Source: Paenibacillus sp. FSL H7-0737
GTDB taxonomy: Bacteria; Bacillota; Bacilli; Paenibacillales; Paenibacillaceae
Length of the DNA: 64,000 nucleotides
Direction: 5' to 3'
Assembly (NCBI RefSeq): GCF_000758545.1
Contig: NZ_CP009279.1
Location: 1,054,001-1,118,000, forward strand
Shown here: piece by piece, positions 1-8,593 of the stretch
Numbering within the stretch: position 1 is the first letter of the stretch
Layout of the letters: each line of letters starts with the position of its first letter
Notes under the pieces: generated by a model
The model's input: only the letters and a program-made list of their open reading frames with translations
Database searches by the model: none
What the model was told of the DNA's origin: nothing
Made by a program: the position numbers and the translations under genes

Positions 1-1
1 C

Positions 2-1963
2 TGGATAGGGATTATATATGCACTTGGCCTAATGTTCGCACTTCCATTGCAGCTGTTCATGAGTATCGATCCAAATGCAAAACCGCAGGAAATCGATCAT
101 TTATTCCGCATCTCTGGTAATGTGCAAGCATTGTTTATTATTACGATCCCTGTTGCTGCTGGACTCTTTTTATTCCGATACCTTCAGGCAAAATCTCCAT
201 CAGATCTATGGCATAGCCTGCCTTTACGCAGAGAGCATTTATTTACGGCTCATCTGACAAGTGGACTTACCTTACTGTTGGTGCCGGTTTGGTTAACTGC
301 AGGGGTGGTTGCGGTTGTTAAGCGATGGAGTGGTAATTTTTATATTTTTCAGGGCGCAGATATTTGGCAATGGTGTATCACAGTTAGTATTCTGACTTTA
401 TTCCTCTTCTGCTTTAGTGTTTTTGTGGGAATATGCACGGGCCAATCTATTCTTCAGGGAATTATCATTTATATTTTGCTTATTCTTCCTGTTGTACTGA
501 TTTCATTAATCAATAGCCATTTAGTCATGTATCTTTATGGTTATGCAAATGCAAATGTAAACTTCCGAGATTCTAGTTTGCAGATGTGGTCTCCGTTTGT
601 TCATATCGTGTATTATTTTACCGGCAAACCATTCACCAATACAGAATTATGGATTTATGGGGTATTGGCACTTCTATTTATTGGGTTGTCCTATCTATTA
701 TACCGTAAACGTAATACGGAAAAAGCGGGTCAGGCTATTGCTTTTGGATATTTCAACCCGCTGTTTAAAGCAGGGGTTATGTTATGTACTATGCTTATTT
801 CCGGGAATTATTTTGCACAAATGAAGCAACAGCAAATGGGCTGGGTAATTAGTGGATATGCCATTGGAGCCATTATCGGCTATGTTGCTGCGGAAATGAT
901 TATTCGGAAAACATGGCAGATTATGACGCGTAAAGTGTTAGCAGAGTTTGCGGTTTATGCAGTAATGCTGGGGTTACTTCTGTATATCCCGATATCTAGT
1001 GTTACCGGGTATGAAGCTAGAGTACCTTCCGGTGATAAGATTAGTGGTGTGTATATGGGATCTAACTACCGTTGGTATACCCCCACGGATGATTTGTACA
1101 CTACTACACCCTATATGGGGCAGGACCCTTTTTCCGATGATAAAGATTATATAGAAGCTGTCCGTAAACTTCATCAAGCGGTAATTGCGGTACGTCCAGA
1201 ACATACCTCACAACAATACGCTTATGAATATTTTACCATCGCCTATCAATTGGAGAACGGTCACAAGCTAGTGAGGGAATACTGGATCCCTAATAAGGGG
1301 TTTGAATCAGAGCTCAAGGCGGTTAAGGATACCGAAGCTTACAAGTATGAAAAGTATAATTTAGCTCTCTTAGACAAAGACCTGGATTATATGTGGGTTA
1401 CTAACAGGAATAAAAAAGTAGCCATCTCTGATCCTCAGGAAATTTCAGAGCTAAAAGAGATTATCAAACGCGAAATTTCGAATATGTCCTACGAAGTACA
1501 GATAGATAAGGACGGGAAACCTGATGTGGCTGGTATCCAAACAGAGGTAAAGGCAAAAGAGGACAGCAACCAAGTTTCTTCGAGTTATGGTTATTATTAT
1601 CCGTGGAAGTCTTCTTTCCATGAGCTTGAAAAGTGGATGAACGAAAAAGGCTATGCCGATAAAATACGAACAACCGCTGAAGATATACAATCGGCAGAGA
1701 TTGTAAAAGATGGTTTTATGGATAAGCAAACACCTAAGAATCCTACGAGTCCTGAACAAAGAGTAGTGCTTGCACGTGAAAAGAATCGTACAGTTGTTAC
1801 GAAGGATAAGGCACTATTAACGGATATTTTAGATCATCGTTTCAATTATGGAGTCGAGAATGGCAACTACATTGTGAAGCTGCTGTATAAGGAGGGTTAT
1901 AGTGATTTCGTTATGTTAAAAGCGTCCGATATGACGGCTGAATTGAAGGTATTGCTGAAATAA
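2..1963 (+). CDS. ABC-2 type permease with DUF6449-like C-terminal domain (5' end missing)
   Basis: Membrane permease component of an ABC transporter. The open frame runs through the left edge (codons before the first ATG at 32 are open and hydrophobic), so the true start lies outside the window. The N-terminal half (to about residue 330) holds many hydrophobic segments typical of ABC-2 permeases of the YtrC/YtrD kind. The C-terminal ~300 residues are hydrophilic and charged and match what I recall of DUF6449, a soluble extension on such permeases in Bacillales. The ATPase partner is presumably upstream. No terminator follows before the promoter at 2008. Substrate cannot be told from sequence. 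The family call is fairly safe, the DUF label is from memory. Confidence 0.7.
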   Translation, partial: WIGIIYALGLMFALPLQLFMSIDPNAKPQEIDHLFRISGNVQALFIITIPVAAGLFLFRYLQAKSPSDLWHSLPLRREHLFTAHLTSGLTLLLVPVWLTAGVVAVVKRWSGNFYIFQGADIWQWCITVSILTLFLFCFSVFVGICTGQSILQGIIIYILLILPVVLISLINSHLVMYLYGYANANVNFRDSSLQMWSPFVHIVYYFTGKPFTNTELWIYGVLALLFIGLSYLLYRKRNTEKAGQAIAFGYFNPLFKAGVMLCTMLISGNYFAQMKQQQMGWVISGYAIGAIIGYVAAEMIIRKTWQIMTRKVLAEFAVYAVMLGLLLYIPISSVTGYEARVPSGDKISGVYMGSNYRWYTPTDDLYTTTPYMGQDPFSDDKDYIEAVRKLHQAVIAVRPEHTSQQYAYEYFTIAYQLENGHKLVREYWIPNKGFESELKAVKDTEAYKYEKYNLALLDKDLDYMWVTNRNKKVAISDPQEISELKEIIKREISNMSYEVQIDKDGKPDVAGIQTEVKAKEDSNQVSSSYGYYYPWKSSFHELEKWMNEKGYADKIRTTAEDIQSAEIVKDGFMDKQTPKNPTSPEQRVVLAREKNRTVVTKDKALLTDILDHRFNYGVENGNYIVKLLYKEGYSDFVMLKASDMTAELKVLLK

Positions 1964-2007
1964 GCTAAGAATAAGGTAAGTAAAAGATTACAGAAAAAGA
2001 CTACTGG

Positions 2008-2037
2008 TTGACAGAAACTGGATAGTTGGATTATGCT
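2008..2037 (+). promoter_or_regulatory. Sigma-A-type promoter for the 45-aa ORF
   Basis: TTGACA at 2008-2013, 18-nt spacer, TATGCT at 2032-2037. It lies 66 nt before the start codon at 2104 and makes the small ORF an independent transcription unit. Confidence 0.5.
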
Positions 2038-2103
2038 TTTGGAGATATGTTAAGGATGAAATGGTACTGAATAAAATATAATTTGACTTGGGGGTAAGGA
2101 CAG

Positions 2104-2241
2104 ATGAATAACAATATGAATAATCAGCCATCGTATAATTCTTATCCATATTTGCGTCCATCTGTTACCTTGGCTTACAGGTCAGCCTTAGAATCAGTGT
2201 ATTCATTTCCGGTGAATCAACAACGCTATATTAACCGGTAA
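2104..2241 (+). CDS. Small 45-aa protein, unknown function
   Basis: A 45-residue ORF, MNNNMNNQ... to ...QQRYINR, rich in Asn, Tyr, Ser and Gln, without Cys, signal peptide or membrane segment. Support for it being real: a TTGACA/TATGCT promoter upstream, an AAGGA ribosome binding site five bases before the ATG, and a strong intrinsic terminator starting 26 nt after the stop. The composition recalls small spore- or coat-associated peptides of Bacillales, but I do not recognise a family. It is isolated from its neighbours by the terminator. Confidence 0.5.
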   Translation: MNNNMNNQPSYNSYPYLRPSVTLAYRSALESVYSFPVNQQRYINR

Positions 2242-2266
2242 GGAGTTCTGTATTTAGGTGAAGCCC

Positions 2267-2298
2267 GGCCATGGACGATGGAGTCCATGGTCTTTTTT
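2267..2298 (+). terminator. Intrinsic terminator after the 45-aa ORF
   Basis: Stem CCATGGAC (2269-2276) pairs with GTCCATGG (2283-2290), extended by a G-U and a G-C pair, followed by TTTTTT at 2293-2298. Its presence argues against translation of the next gene starting at 2271. Confidence 0.75.
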
Positions 2299-2330
2299 GC
2301 ATATTTAGAAGGTTTAAGGGAGGGGTTAAT

Positions 2331-3134
2331 ATGTCGGAAATACATCAATCGATCATTCAGCAGCTTCGGACCATTGAATCTGAAGAACAAGTCCGCATTT
2401 TGTATGCGTGTGAATCGGGGAGCCGGGCTTGGGGATTTCCATCCAAAGATAGTGATTATGATGTTAGATTCCTATACATACGGAGACCTGAGGCGTATTT
2501 ATCTATTTTTGAGCACAGGGATGTAATAGAACGGCCGATCAGTGACATGCTTGATATTAACGGTTGGGACTTGAAGAAGGGGCTTAATCTATTTCGGAAA
2601 TCTAATCCGCCTCTGCTGGAATGGTTAGAATCACCGATTCGCTATGAAGAAAAATACGCTGTAGCCGAAAGTATCCGTGAACTCTCGCCACAAAGCTTTT
2701 CGCCAAAATCATGCATTTACCACTATTTGAACATGGCGCGAGGAAATTACCGGGATTATCTGCAAGGCAGTGAGGTTAAAATCAAGAAATATTTTTACGT
2801 ATTAAGACCACTCTTAGCATGCGCTTGGATTGAAAAATACAACGAAGTGCCGCCGCTCGATTTTAATGTGCTTGTACAGGATTTGATTCCACAAGGTTCA
2901 GAATTACAGGAAGCTGTGCAGAACCTGTTATCTCGTAAAATGTCCGGTGATGAACTAAATCTGGAGCCGCGCTTGGATGTTATCAATATTTATTTGGAGG
3001 AGAGAATTGCTCATTACGAGGCGGTTGCTTCTGCTTTTGAACAGAGTGTTGGTGTTATGGATGAAGCGTTAGATGTCTTGTTCCGATCAGCACTGATAGA
3101 GGTCTGGGGAGAAACGGGGCAATGGAACTGGTAA
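2331..3134 (+). CDS. RlaP-like Pol-beta-fold nucleotidyltransferase (YcgL family)
   Basis: Predicted nucleotidyltransferase of the PF10127 type (RlaP, RNA-ligase-associated, also YcgL), implicated by comparative genomics in RNA repair. The 267-aa chain shows the Pol-beta signature: GS at residues 30-31 in ESGSRAWGF, then SDYD with the metal-binding Asp at 42 and 44. The C-terminal half is helical and hydrophilic. I chose the ATG at 2331, preceded by GGGAGGGG seven bases upstream; an upstream in-frame ATG at 2271 lies inside a terminator stem. It is followed by a decayed ORF and by kptA, an RNA 2'-phosphotransferase, which supports an RNA end-processing role. Substrate is unknown. Confidence 0.75.
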   Translation: MSEIHQSIIQQLRTIESEEQVRILYACESGSRAWGFPSKDSDYDVRFLYIRRPEAYLSIFEHRDVIERPISDMLDINGWDLKKGLNLFRKSNPPLLEWLESPIRYEEKYAVAESIRELSPQSFSPKSCIYHYLNMARGNYRDYLQGSEVKIKKYFYVLRPLLACAWIEKYNEVPPLDFNVLVQDLIPQGSELQEAVQNLLSRKMSGDELNLEPRLDVINIYLEERIAHYEAVASAFEQSVGVMDEALDVLFRSALIEVWGETGQWNW

Positions 3135-3176
3135 GTTCACAATTCAATAATTGTTAATTAAGGAGAGATAAAGCTT

Positions 3177-3354
3177 ATGCATTTGATTATCAAGGCGACG
3201 GGGTCAGGAGCAGGGATGTTGTCCCATCTGCTGGCTAAAAACCAGCCGGGAATCGGTGGAACGTTTTATTCGTAAAGAGCCGATAGAACGCGTACATGAA
3301 TGTGTGCTTGCTGCGCTGTCTTTGGAGTCTGATCCTGTAGATCCACGGCTGTAG
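3177..3354 (+). pseudogene. Decayed ORF between the RlaP-like gene and kptA
   Basis: A good ribosome binding site (AAGGAGAG) precedes ATG at 3177, but the frame closes after 32 codons (stop at 3274-3276). The +1 frame then reads on with protein-like composition, ...VERFIRKEPIERV..., to a stop at 3352-3354. This looks like the remains of a gene joined from its two ends with a frameshift, lying in the same orientation inside an RNA-repair pair. I cannot name the parent family; an RNA ligase or other repair partner would fit the context, but no motif is visible. A real 32-aa peptide is the alternative. Confidence 0.3.
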
Positions 3355-3396
3355 AGAATAGAATAGAAATGAGTTATGAATTGAGGTAGAAATATA

Positions 3397-3954
3397 ATGT
3401 TAAGCAATGCTACAGAAGTGTCGTTAAGCAAATTTATGACTAAATTGCTCCGGCATACTCCAGAGCAGTATGGCCTTATTTTGGACCCTGAGGATGGTTC
3501 CTGTACGTTGGACGATTTGTTGTCCGTGCTTGTGAAAGCTCCTAGATGGTCTGAGGTGACTGTGGGAGATATTCAGCAAGTGGTTGCCAGCTGCGAGAAG
3601 CAACGATTTGAAATCAATGGAGATCGAATCAAAGCTCGGTACGGGCATAGTCATACCAAAATAACCTATGATCCGGGAACTCCGCCATCTACGCTTTATC
3701 ACGGAACTCATACTGGCGTTCTTTCAGTTATTTTGGAAGAGGGACTCCAATCAATGGGACGCCAATATGTTCATTTATCCGAAGGGACACATTTTGCCAG
3801 TCTGGCCGGAAGCCGCAGAGGGAAATTGATTCTACTGACTGTTGATACGATTAGCGCTGGTCAAATGGGTGTAACTTTTTATTGTGCGGGTAATGAGGTA
3901 TGGCTGGCGGACCCAATTCCGGCTTCCTGTCTTAATGTGTATACCCCATTATAG
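3397..3954 (+). CDS. kptA: RNA 2'-phosphotransferase (Tpt1/KptA family)
   Basis: Transfers an internal 2'-phosphate from RNA to NAD+, giving ADP-ribose 1'',2''-cyclic phosphate; in fungi the substrate is ligated tRNA, in bacteria probably repaired RNA or ADP-ribosylation-type reactions. The 185-aa length is normal. An N-terminal winged-helix part starts SKFMTKLLRHTPEQYGL, with the conserved Arg-His at 19-20; the C-terminal transferase part shows RYGHS, LYHGT and the SRRGK stretch. Start ATG at 3397 has GAGG about ten bases upstream. It sits downstream of the RlaP-like nucleotidyltransferase, with about 40 nt after the decayed ORF, so probably co-transcribed. Confidence 0.9.
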   Translation: MLSNATEVSLSKFMTKLLRHTPEQYGLILDPEDGSCTLDDLLSVLVKAPRWSEVTVGDIQQVVASCEKQRFEINGDRIKARYGHSHTKITYDPGTPPSTLYHGTHTGVLSVILEEGLQSMGRQYVHLSEGTHFASLAGSRRGKLILLTVDTISAGQMGVTFYCAGNEVWLADPIPASCLNVYTPL

Positions 3955-3989
3955 AATTAGAACAACGTTTGGTTAGGAGGCATACTCAC

Positions 3990-4511
3990 ATGGATGGAAT
4001 TTCAGATCACCTAGATCACGGATTACAGATTGTATTTATTGGTTTTAACCCGAGTATTCGTTCAGGTGAAGTGGGGCACCATTACGCGAATCCACGAAAT
4101 AATTTCTGGAGAATCTTGCACAATTCAGGACTTACTCCTCGGCTATACGACGCGTCTGAGGACGGGGAACTACTTAAGCTGGGTTATGGTTTTACGAATA
4201 TTGTTTCCAGGCCTACACGCGGAATCGACGATATTACCCGTGAGGAATATAATGAGGGCCGCGAATTGCTTCGCTCCAAGCTGGAATTGTATCGCCCACA
4301 GGTCGCCTGTTTTGTAGGAAAAGGTGTATATACAGAGTTTAGTCGTAGGACTAAAGCAAACTGGGGATTTCAAGGGGATGTACCTCCGAAGGTAGACGGT
4401 GTACGTGAATTTGTAGCTCCCTCTTCCAGTGGATTAGTGAGGATGCCTATGGAGGAGATCATAGGGATTTACCGTAGGTTAGCCGAGTTTACGCAAGAAA
4501 GCGACAGATGA
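3990..4511 (+). CDS. mug: G/U mismatch-specific DNA glycosylase (Mug/TDG family)
   Basis: Removes uracil or thymine-type lesions opposite guanine in base excision repair. The 173-aa chain carries the family motif GFNPSIRSGEVGHHYANP and then NNFWRIL near the N-terminus, and a C-terminal motif SSSGLVRMP where most members have N-P-S-G-x-x-R; here the Asn is replaced by Ser, which may alter the active-site loop. Start ATG at 3990 has AGGAGG nine bases upstream; a longer frame from TTG at 3969 would put the ribosome binding site inside the gene. It lies 35 nt after kptA and probably shares its transcript, ending at the terminator at 4571. Confidence 0.85.
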   Translation: MDGISDHLDHGLQIVFIGFNPSIRSGEVGHHYANPRNNFWRILHNSGLTPRLYDASEDGELLKLGYGFTNIVSRPTRGIDDITREEYNEGRELLRSKLELYRPQVACFVGKGVYTEFSRRTKANWGFQGDVPPKVDGVREFVAPSSSGLVRMPMEEIIGIYRRLAEFTQESDR

Positions 4512-4570
4512 GATGATGTGTTTGGCTGCAGAGTTATGGGCTTGAAGAAGTATGAACTTCAAACAAGAAA

Positions 4571-4608
4571 CGAGCAAGTTTCCAGATTGGAAACTTGCTC
4601 GTTTTTAT
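4571..4608 (+). terminator. Intrinsic terminator after mug
   Basis: Perfect 14-bp stem 4571-4584 with 4590-4603, 5-nt loop, followed by TTTTT. The complementary side is preceded by A residues, so it could also stop the convergent tagO-like gene. Confidence 0.85.
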
Positions 4609-4668
4609 TACTTCAATGGACTAGCTGATGCGATTGTTCCTGTACGATACTAATCCGCAAATAATACA

Positions 4669-5640
4669 TCAAGTCTCGATCAACAACAGAATGATAGAGG
4701 ATAAGGATAGACAAACGCTGATCAAGCATAACACGGCAACGACTTGTTTCTGGCTCAAACCTGCACGAAGCAGGCGGTAATGAGCCTGGGTAGCGTCGGC
4801 CTGATAAATGGACTTGCCTTGGATAAAGCGTTTGACGACGACAAAAATATTGTCGAAGATCGGAACGCCCAGCGCCAGAATCGGGATGAACAGCGACAGG
4901 GCCGTAGCTTGCTTAAACGCACCGTCGAGTGCGATTACCGCAAGGATGAAACCTAGAAAGGTAGCCCCGGCGTCGCCCATAAAGATTTTGGCAGGCGGTT
5001 TGTTATAGCGTAGATAAGCAATGGTGACACCGACGAGTGCAATCGCCATAATCGCAGAAGAGGATTGCCCCTTAGTTAATGCGACAATAAATAGTGTTAT
5101 GGCCGAAATAGCAGTTAAGGCGCCAGCCAAACCATCCATACCATCCGAGAAATTAATGACAGTGGTTACGCCGAAGATCCAGATAATCGTCAATAGAAAC
5201 TGTAATACAACGGGTAGAACGATATAATCCCCTGAGAAGGGGTTGTAGAAGCCTGTAAATGCGTTGCCGGAAAGATAAACAAGAACAGCCGCACTAACCT
5301 GCACAATCATTTTGGGCAGTGCCGGGAAATCCTTACCTTTTGTTTTGTACCAATCATCTATGGTGCCTATGGTCAGCAGCAGTACGCCCCCTGCAAACAG
5401 CGCGACGGTTTCCATGGAGAATTCACGGGCAAATACCAGATAGGTAATGAAGAATCCAATGAATATGGCGTAACTGGCCGTAAGCGGTATAGGCTCTCTA
5501 TGAATTTTACGCTCAACGTCCTGACGAGGCTTGTCCACAAAATCGAGTCGGAAAGCTAGTCTGCCGAGCGGCGGAATTAGAAAGTAGACGATAGAAAAAG
5601 ACATTAGAAACGATAAAACGTATAATATGACGCTCACCAC
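4669..5640 (-). CDS. tagO: Undecaprenyl-phosphate GlcNAc-1-phosphate transferase-like (TagO/WecA family)
   Basis: Polytopic membrane enzyme that transfers a sugar-1-phosphate (usually GlcNAc-1-P) from UDP-sugar to undecaprenyl phosphate, the first step of wall teichoic acid or other secondary wall polymers. About 10-11 hydrophobic segments are visible with the family motifs IDDWYKTKGKDFPALPK (Asp pair), INFSDGMDGLAG and KIFMGDAGATFLG. The start is uncertain: I take GTG at 5640 just before the first membrane helix, giving 323 aa like MraY/TagO homologues; an in-frame GTG at 5733 would add 31 residues but no good ribosome binding site is seen at either. It stands alone, away from the polysaccharide locus, so wall teichoic-acid-like polymer synthesis is the likelier role. 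Confidence 0.85.
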   Translation of the reverse strand: MVSVILYVLSFLMSFSIVYFLIPPLGRLAFRLDFVDKPRQDVERKIHREPIPLTASYAIFIGFFITYLVFAREFSMETVALFAGGVLLLTIGTIDDWYKTKGKDFPALPKMIVQVSAAVLVYLSGNAFTGFYNPFSGDYIVLPVVLQFLLTIIWIFGVTTVINFSDGMDGLAGALTAISAITLFIVALTKGQSSSAIMAIALVGVTIAYLRYNKPPAKIFMGDAGATFLGFILAVIALDGAFKQATALSLFIPILALGVPIFDNIFVVVKRFIQGKSIYQADATQAHYRLLRAGLSQKQVVAVLCLISVCLSLSSIILLLIET

Positions 5641-5772
5641 CGTTTTCTTTTTAAAATAACACAATTCGCTTAAAACTACCTTAAAAAAGTAAATTTTTGT
5701 CGTCTGACTGATAAGTTGACTTGATTGTATCACTGTAGTACCTTTTTGAGAAAAGAGTTTTGGGGGATATTT

Positions 5773-6474
5773 ATGAAATACGACGTTATTTTATTCGATG
5801 CTGACGATACACTGTTTGATTACGGAATGGCAGAAAGTCACGCGTTATCTAACGCATTTCTACATGTTGGGATGCCCACAGGTGCTGAGGATTATGCTGC
5901 CAGTTATCAGGAGATTAATCATGCGCTGTGGCGTGATTTGGAGCAGGGGAAGATTAGTTCTGCTGCATTACGCGTGGAACGGTTTAATCGGTTATTCGCT
6001 GCGAATGCGCTGGAGCTAGATCCTGAGGCGTTTAGTGAAGCGTATCTACGTTTCTTAGGCGAGGGAACCTTTCTGATCCAGGGAGCGATCGAGCTGTGCG
6101 AGGAGCTTGCCGGCTGTCGATTAGCAATTATTACGAACGGAATTAAAGAAGTGCAAACTTCCAGAATTCAAGGATCACCGCTTAGTGAAACATTTGAGCA
6201 GATCATTATTTCAGAGGAGGCTGGTTGTCAGAAGCCGGAGACAGGGATTTTTGATTATGCTTTTGCTAAATTGGGAATTTCGGATAAGGAAAAAGTACTG
6301 ATTGTAGGGGACTCCTTAACCTCTGATATTCAAGGCGGAATCAATTATGGGATCGATACTTGCTGGTTTAACCCGCTCGGTAAAGAGAATACGTCGGGTG
6401 TTCAACCGAAATATGAAATTCGAGTTCTGTCGGAGCTCTTAGACATTGTAGGCAAGACAACGGATCTTCAATAA
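5773..6474 (+). CDS. YjjG-type HAD nucleotidase
   Basis: Haloacid dehalogenase-superfamily phosphatase of the YjjG group, which dephosphorylates (non-canonical) pyrimidine nucleoside monophosphates. The 233-aa chain has motif I DADDT with nucleophile Asp9 and acid/base Asp11, motif II ITNG, a Lys region near QKPETGIFDYAF, and motif IV GDSLTSDIQGG. The ATG at 5773 follows TTTTGGGGGA; an upstream frame start at 5725 lacks a binding site. It is divergent from the tagO-like gene, with about 130 nt between, and ends at its own terminator. Confidence 0.8.
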   Translation: MKYDVILFDADDTLFDYGMAESHALSNAFLHVGMPTGAEDYAASYQEINHALWRDLEQGKISSAALRVERFNRLFAANALELDPEAFSEAYLRFLGEGTFLIQGAIELCEELAGCRLAIITNGIKEVQTSRIQGSPLSETFEQIIISEEAGCQKPETGIFDYAFAKLGISDKEKVLIVGDSLTSDIQGGINYGIDTCWFNPLGKENTSGVQPKYEIRVLSELLDIVGKTTDLQ

Positions 6475-6480
6475 AAAATA

Positions 6481-6513
6481 AGGTGTGAGCGCATCAGCGA
6501 CTCACACCTTTTA
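6481..6513. terminator. Terminator between convergent genes
   Basis: AGGTGTGAG (6481-6489) pairs with CTCACACCT (6501-6509), followed by TTTT on the plus strand and preceded by an A-rich stretch that gives a U tract on the minus strand. It can serve both the HAD gene and the dioxygenase. Confidence 0.75.
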
Positions 6514-6532
6514 TTAAGTGAGCTGAAGAATC

Positions 6533-7510
6533 TTATTGCCGAGTATCCAGCGGCTTCAGATAAGCTTCGATTTGCTGGCGTTTCGATTCCAGAAATGGTG
6601 GCAGTGCAAGAGATTCGCCCAAACTTTCCATTGGCTCATCTGTTGCAAAGCCTGGCCCGTCTGTAGCTAGCTCAAAAAGAATGCCGTTAGGCTCACGGAA
6701 GTAAAGGGAGCGGAAGTAGAAACGATCCACGAATCCGGAGTTAGGAAGCTGAGCTGTGCGTATATGCTCGACCCATTGCTTCAATTCCTCCTCGTTATCC
6801 ACGCGGAATGCGACATGGTGCACACCACCTCGTCCCAAATGTTCCTGCTCTAGATCATTGCGTTCCTCTAGGTGAACCTCTGCACCTGATCCGCCTTCTC
6901 CAGTCTCAAATACAATCACATCTGGCTGGCCCGCAATGGTTGAAGGATAAGTGCCTTTGCGGCGGAAGCCAAGCAATTGCTCCAGTACAACCGCCGTATG
7001 CTCTGCACTTTCTACTGTAAGATGTGCGGGACCTAGACCAACAATCCCATTTTCAGCAGGTACCGGGCTTTTAGCCCAAGGGATGCCACCGGCAACACCA
7101 TTATCATTTTCGTCGGATACTAGAATGAAACGTTGCCCTTCGTGATCACGGAAGGCTAAAGTCTGGCGGCCACCGATTGTTTGAATCGTTTCATGCTCTA
7201 CGTTAAGCTCGGTGAAACGCTGCTCCCAATAGGTAAGTGAAGCATCATTTGGCACTCGAAGGGAGAGCGCGGAGATGCTGTTATTGCCTGCACGGTTGCG
7301 GCCCGCCATTGGGAGTTCGAAGAAAGTTAATTCGGTTCCGGGATTACCCTTCTCATCACCATAGAATAAATGATACACTGAAATATCATCCTGGTTTACT
7401 GTCTTTTTAATGAGACGCAGTCCAAGTACTTCGGTATAGAACCTAAAGTTTTCTTGCGCTTTACCTGTAATTGCGGATACGTGATGTAGTCCTTTTAATG
7501 TTAATGTCAT
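6533..7510 (-). CDS. Ring-cleaving dioxygenase, MhqO-like (VOC superfamily)
   Basis: Vicinal-oxygen-chelate enzyme similar to the MhqO/MhqA/MhqE hydroquinone-linked dioxygenases of Bacillus, which detoxify quinones. The 325-aa protein has two VOC modules: an N-terminal one starting LKGLHHVSAITGKAQ (metal His in HHVS) and a second one from about residue 150 with GPAHLTVESAEHT and later GGVHHVAFRV; metal-binding Glu candidates lie in EVHLEE and ILFELATDGPG. Start ATG at 7510 has GGAGG nine bases upstream. No MarR-type regulator (MhqR) is adjacent. Confidence 0.85.
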   Translation of the reverse strand: MTLTLKGLHHVSAITGKAQENFRFYTEVLGLRLIKKTVNQDDISVYHLFYGDEKGNPGTELTFFELPMAGRNRAGNNSISALSLRVPNDASLTYWEQRFTELNVEHETIQTIGGRQTLAFRDHEGQRFILVSDENDNGVAGGIPWAKSPVPAENGIVGLGPAHLTVESAEHTAVVLEQLLGFRRKGTYPSTIAGQPDVIVFETGEGGSGAEVHLEERNDLEQEHLGRGGVHHVAFRVDNEEELKQWVEHIRTAQLPNSGFVDRFYFRSLYFREPNGILFELATDGPGFATDEPMESLGESLALPPFLESKRQQIEAYLKPLDTRQ

Positions 7511-7677
7511 GTGTAATTACCTCCGTGTAAATGCTAAATGTGAGTAAGTTATATTGTGATCTTTAAAAGATTTAGTGAGTATTATTAAGTTACTATAATT
7601 TTAATAGTAAAATGCGATTTTTGCAAGTAGATGTTTATGCATCATAAAATCCAGTTCATATATAAGGAGAGTGTACA

Positions 7678-8475
7678 ATGCACACAACAACTAGCTTGAT
7701 GAAACAATTGCAGGAGCTAAAGCTTGATCCACACGGGACTATTCTGGTCCATTCCTCTTTAAAAAGCATTGGGGAAGTAGATGGAGGCGCGAACACAGTA
7801 CTGGATGTACTCAGTGAATATATGAAGGACGGACTGCTCGTATTGCCAACTCATACTTGGGCTTATATTAATGCAGACAATCCAAGGTTCTCTGTTCAAG
7901 ATTCCCCATCTTGTGTAGGGATATTACCGGAGTTATTCCGTAAACGTCCAGGTGTTGTTCGCTCTTGGCACCCGACGCATTCTGTGGCGGCTTTAGGTGC
8001 AGATGCTGAGGAGTTCACTACGGGGGATGAACGCTGGGATACGCCGTGCGCCCGTGGTTCAGCATGGGGCAAGCTACTTGATCGAAAGGCGGAAATTGTA
8101 CTGCTGGGAGTCGATCTTCGGCGGAATACGTTCATCCATGGCATTGAAGAGTGGGTCGATATTCCAGGCAGAATGACGGATACCCATGAGGAGCTATATA
8201 CGGTGACGCCGGGTGGAGATGAAATCATGGTGCCTTCTCGCAGACATTGTGGCCTCTCTTGGTCGGAGCATTTTTGGAAGGTGGAGCGTGAGCTTGAAGA
8301 GGGCGGTGCCATGCGCAAGGGTAACTTTGGAGACGCGTTAGTCAGGGTATGTGGGACGGTAGAAACGACGGATATTCTAAGCCAGATGCTGACAGTGAAT
8401 CCGGACCTTTTCTCGGATAATGAGCCACTGCATGGGGAGGACAAGCCGGTACCACTTCCAAAGACTAGGGCGTGA
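7678..8475 (+). CDS. Aminoglycoside N(3)-acetyltransferase family protein (YokD-like)
   Basis: Acetyl-CoA-dependent acetyltransferase of the AAC(3) fold. The 265-aa chain shows ILVHSSLKSIG near residue 25, the LVLPTHTW stretch, the WHPTHSVAALG motif with its catalytic-type His, and RNTFIHGIEEW. Family members in soil Bacillales, such as YokD, are chromosomal and do not always confer aminoglycoside resistance, so resistance is not implied. RBS AAGGAGAG precedes ATG by about nine bases. It is a monocistronic-looking gene between the dioxygenase and ppaC. Confidence 0.85.
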   Translation: MHTTTSLMKQLQELKLDPHGTILVHSSLKSIGEVDGGANTVLDVLSEYMKDGLLVLPTHTWAYINADNPRFSVQDSPSCVGILPELFRKRPGVVRSWHPTHSVAALGADAEEFTTGDERWDTPCARGSAWGKLLDRKAEIVLLGVDLRRNTFIHGIEEWVDIPGRMTDTHEELYTVTPGGDEIMVPSRRHCGLSWSEHFWKVERELEEGGAMRKGNFGDALVRVCGTVETTDILSQMLTVNPDLFSDNEPLHGEDKPVPLPKTRA

Positions 8476-8593
8476 GCAACCTTAGAAGAGGCTAATTGAA
8501 TGACGATAAAGCATTTTTCAAACCACACAATCTGGAAGCCGCTATCAATGTATGGTATATTAATCTCACTAAAACATAGTAAGGAGATTGGAA

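Noticed and set aside
2271..2330. Upstream extension of the RlaP-like gene
   Set aside because: The added codons lie in a terminator stem and U tract, and the ATG at 2331 has a far better ribosome binding site.
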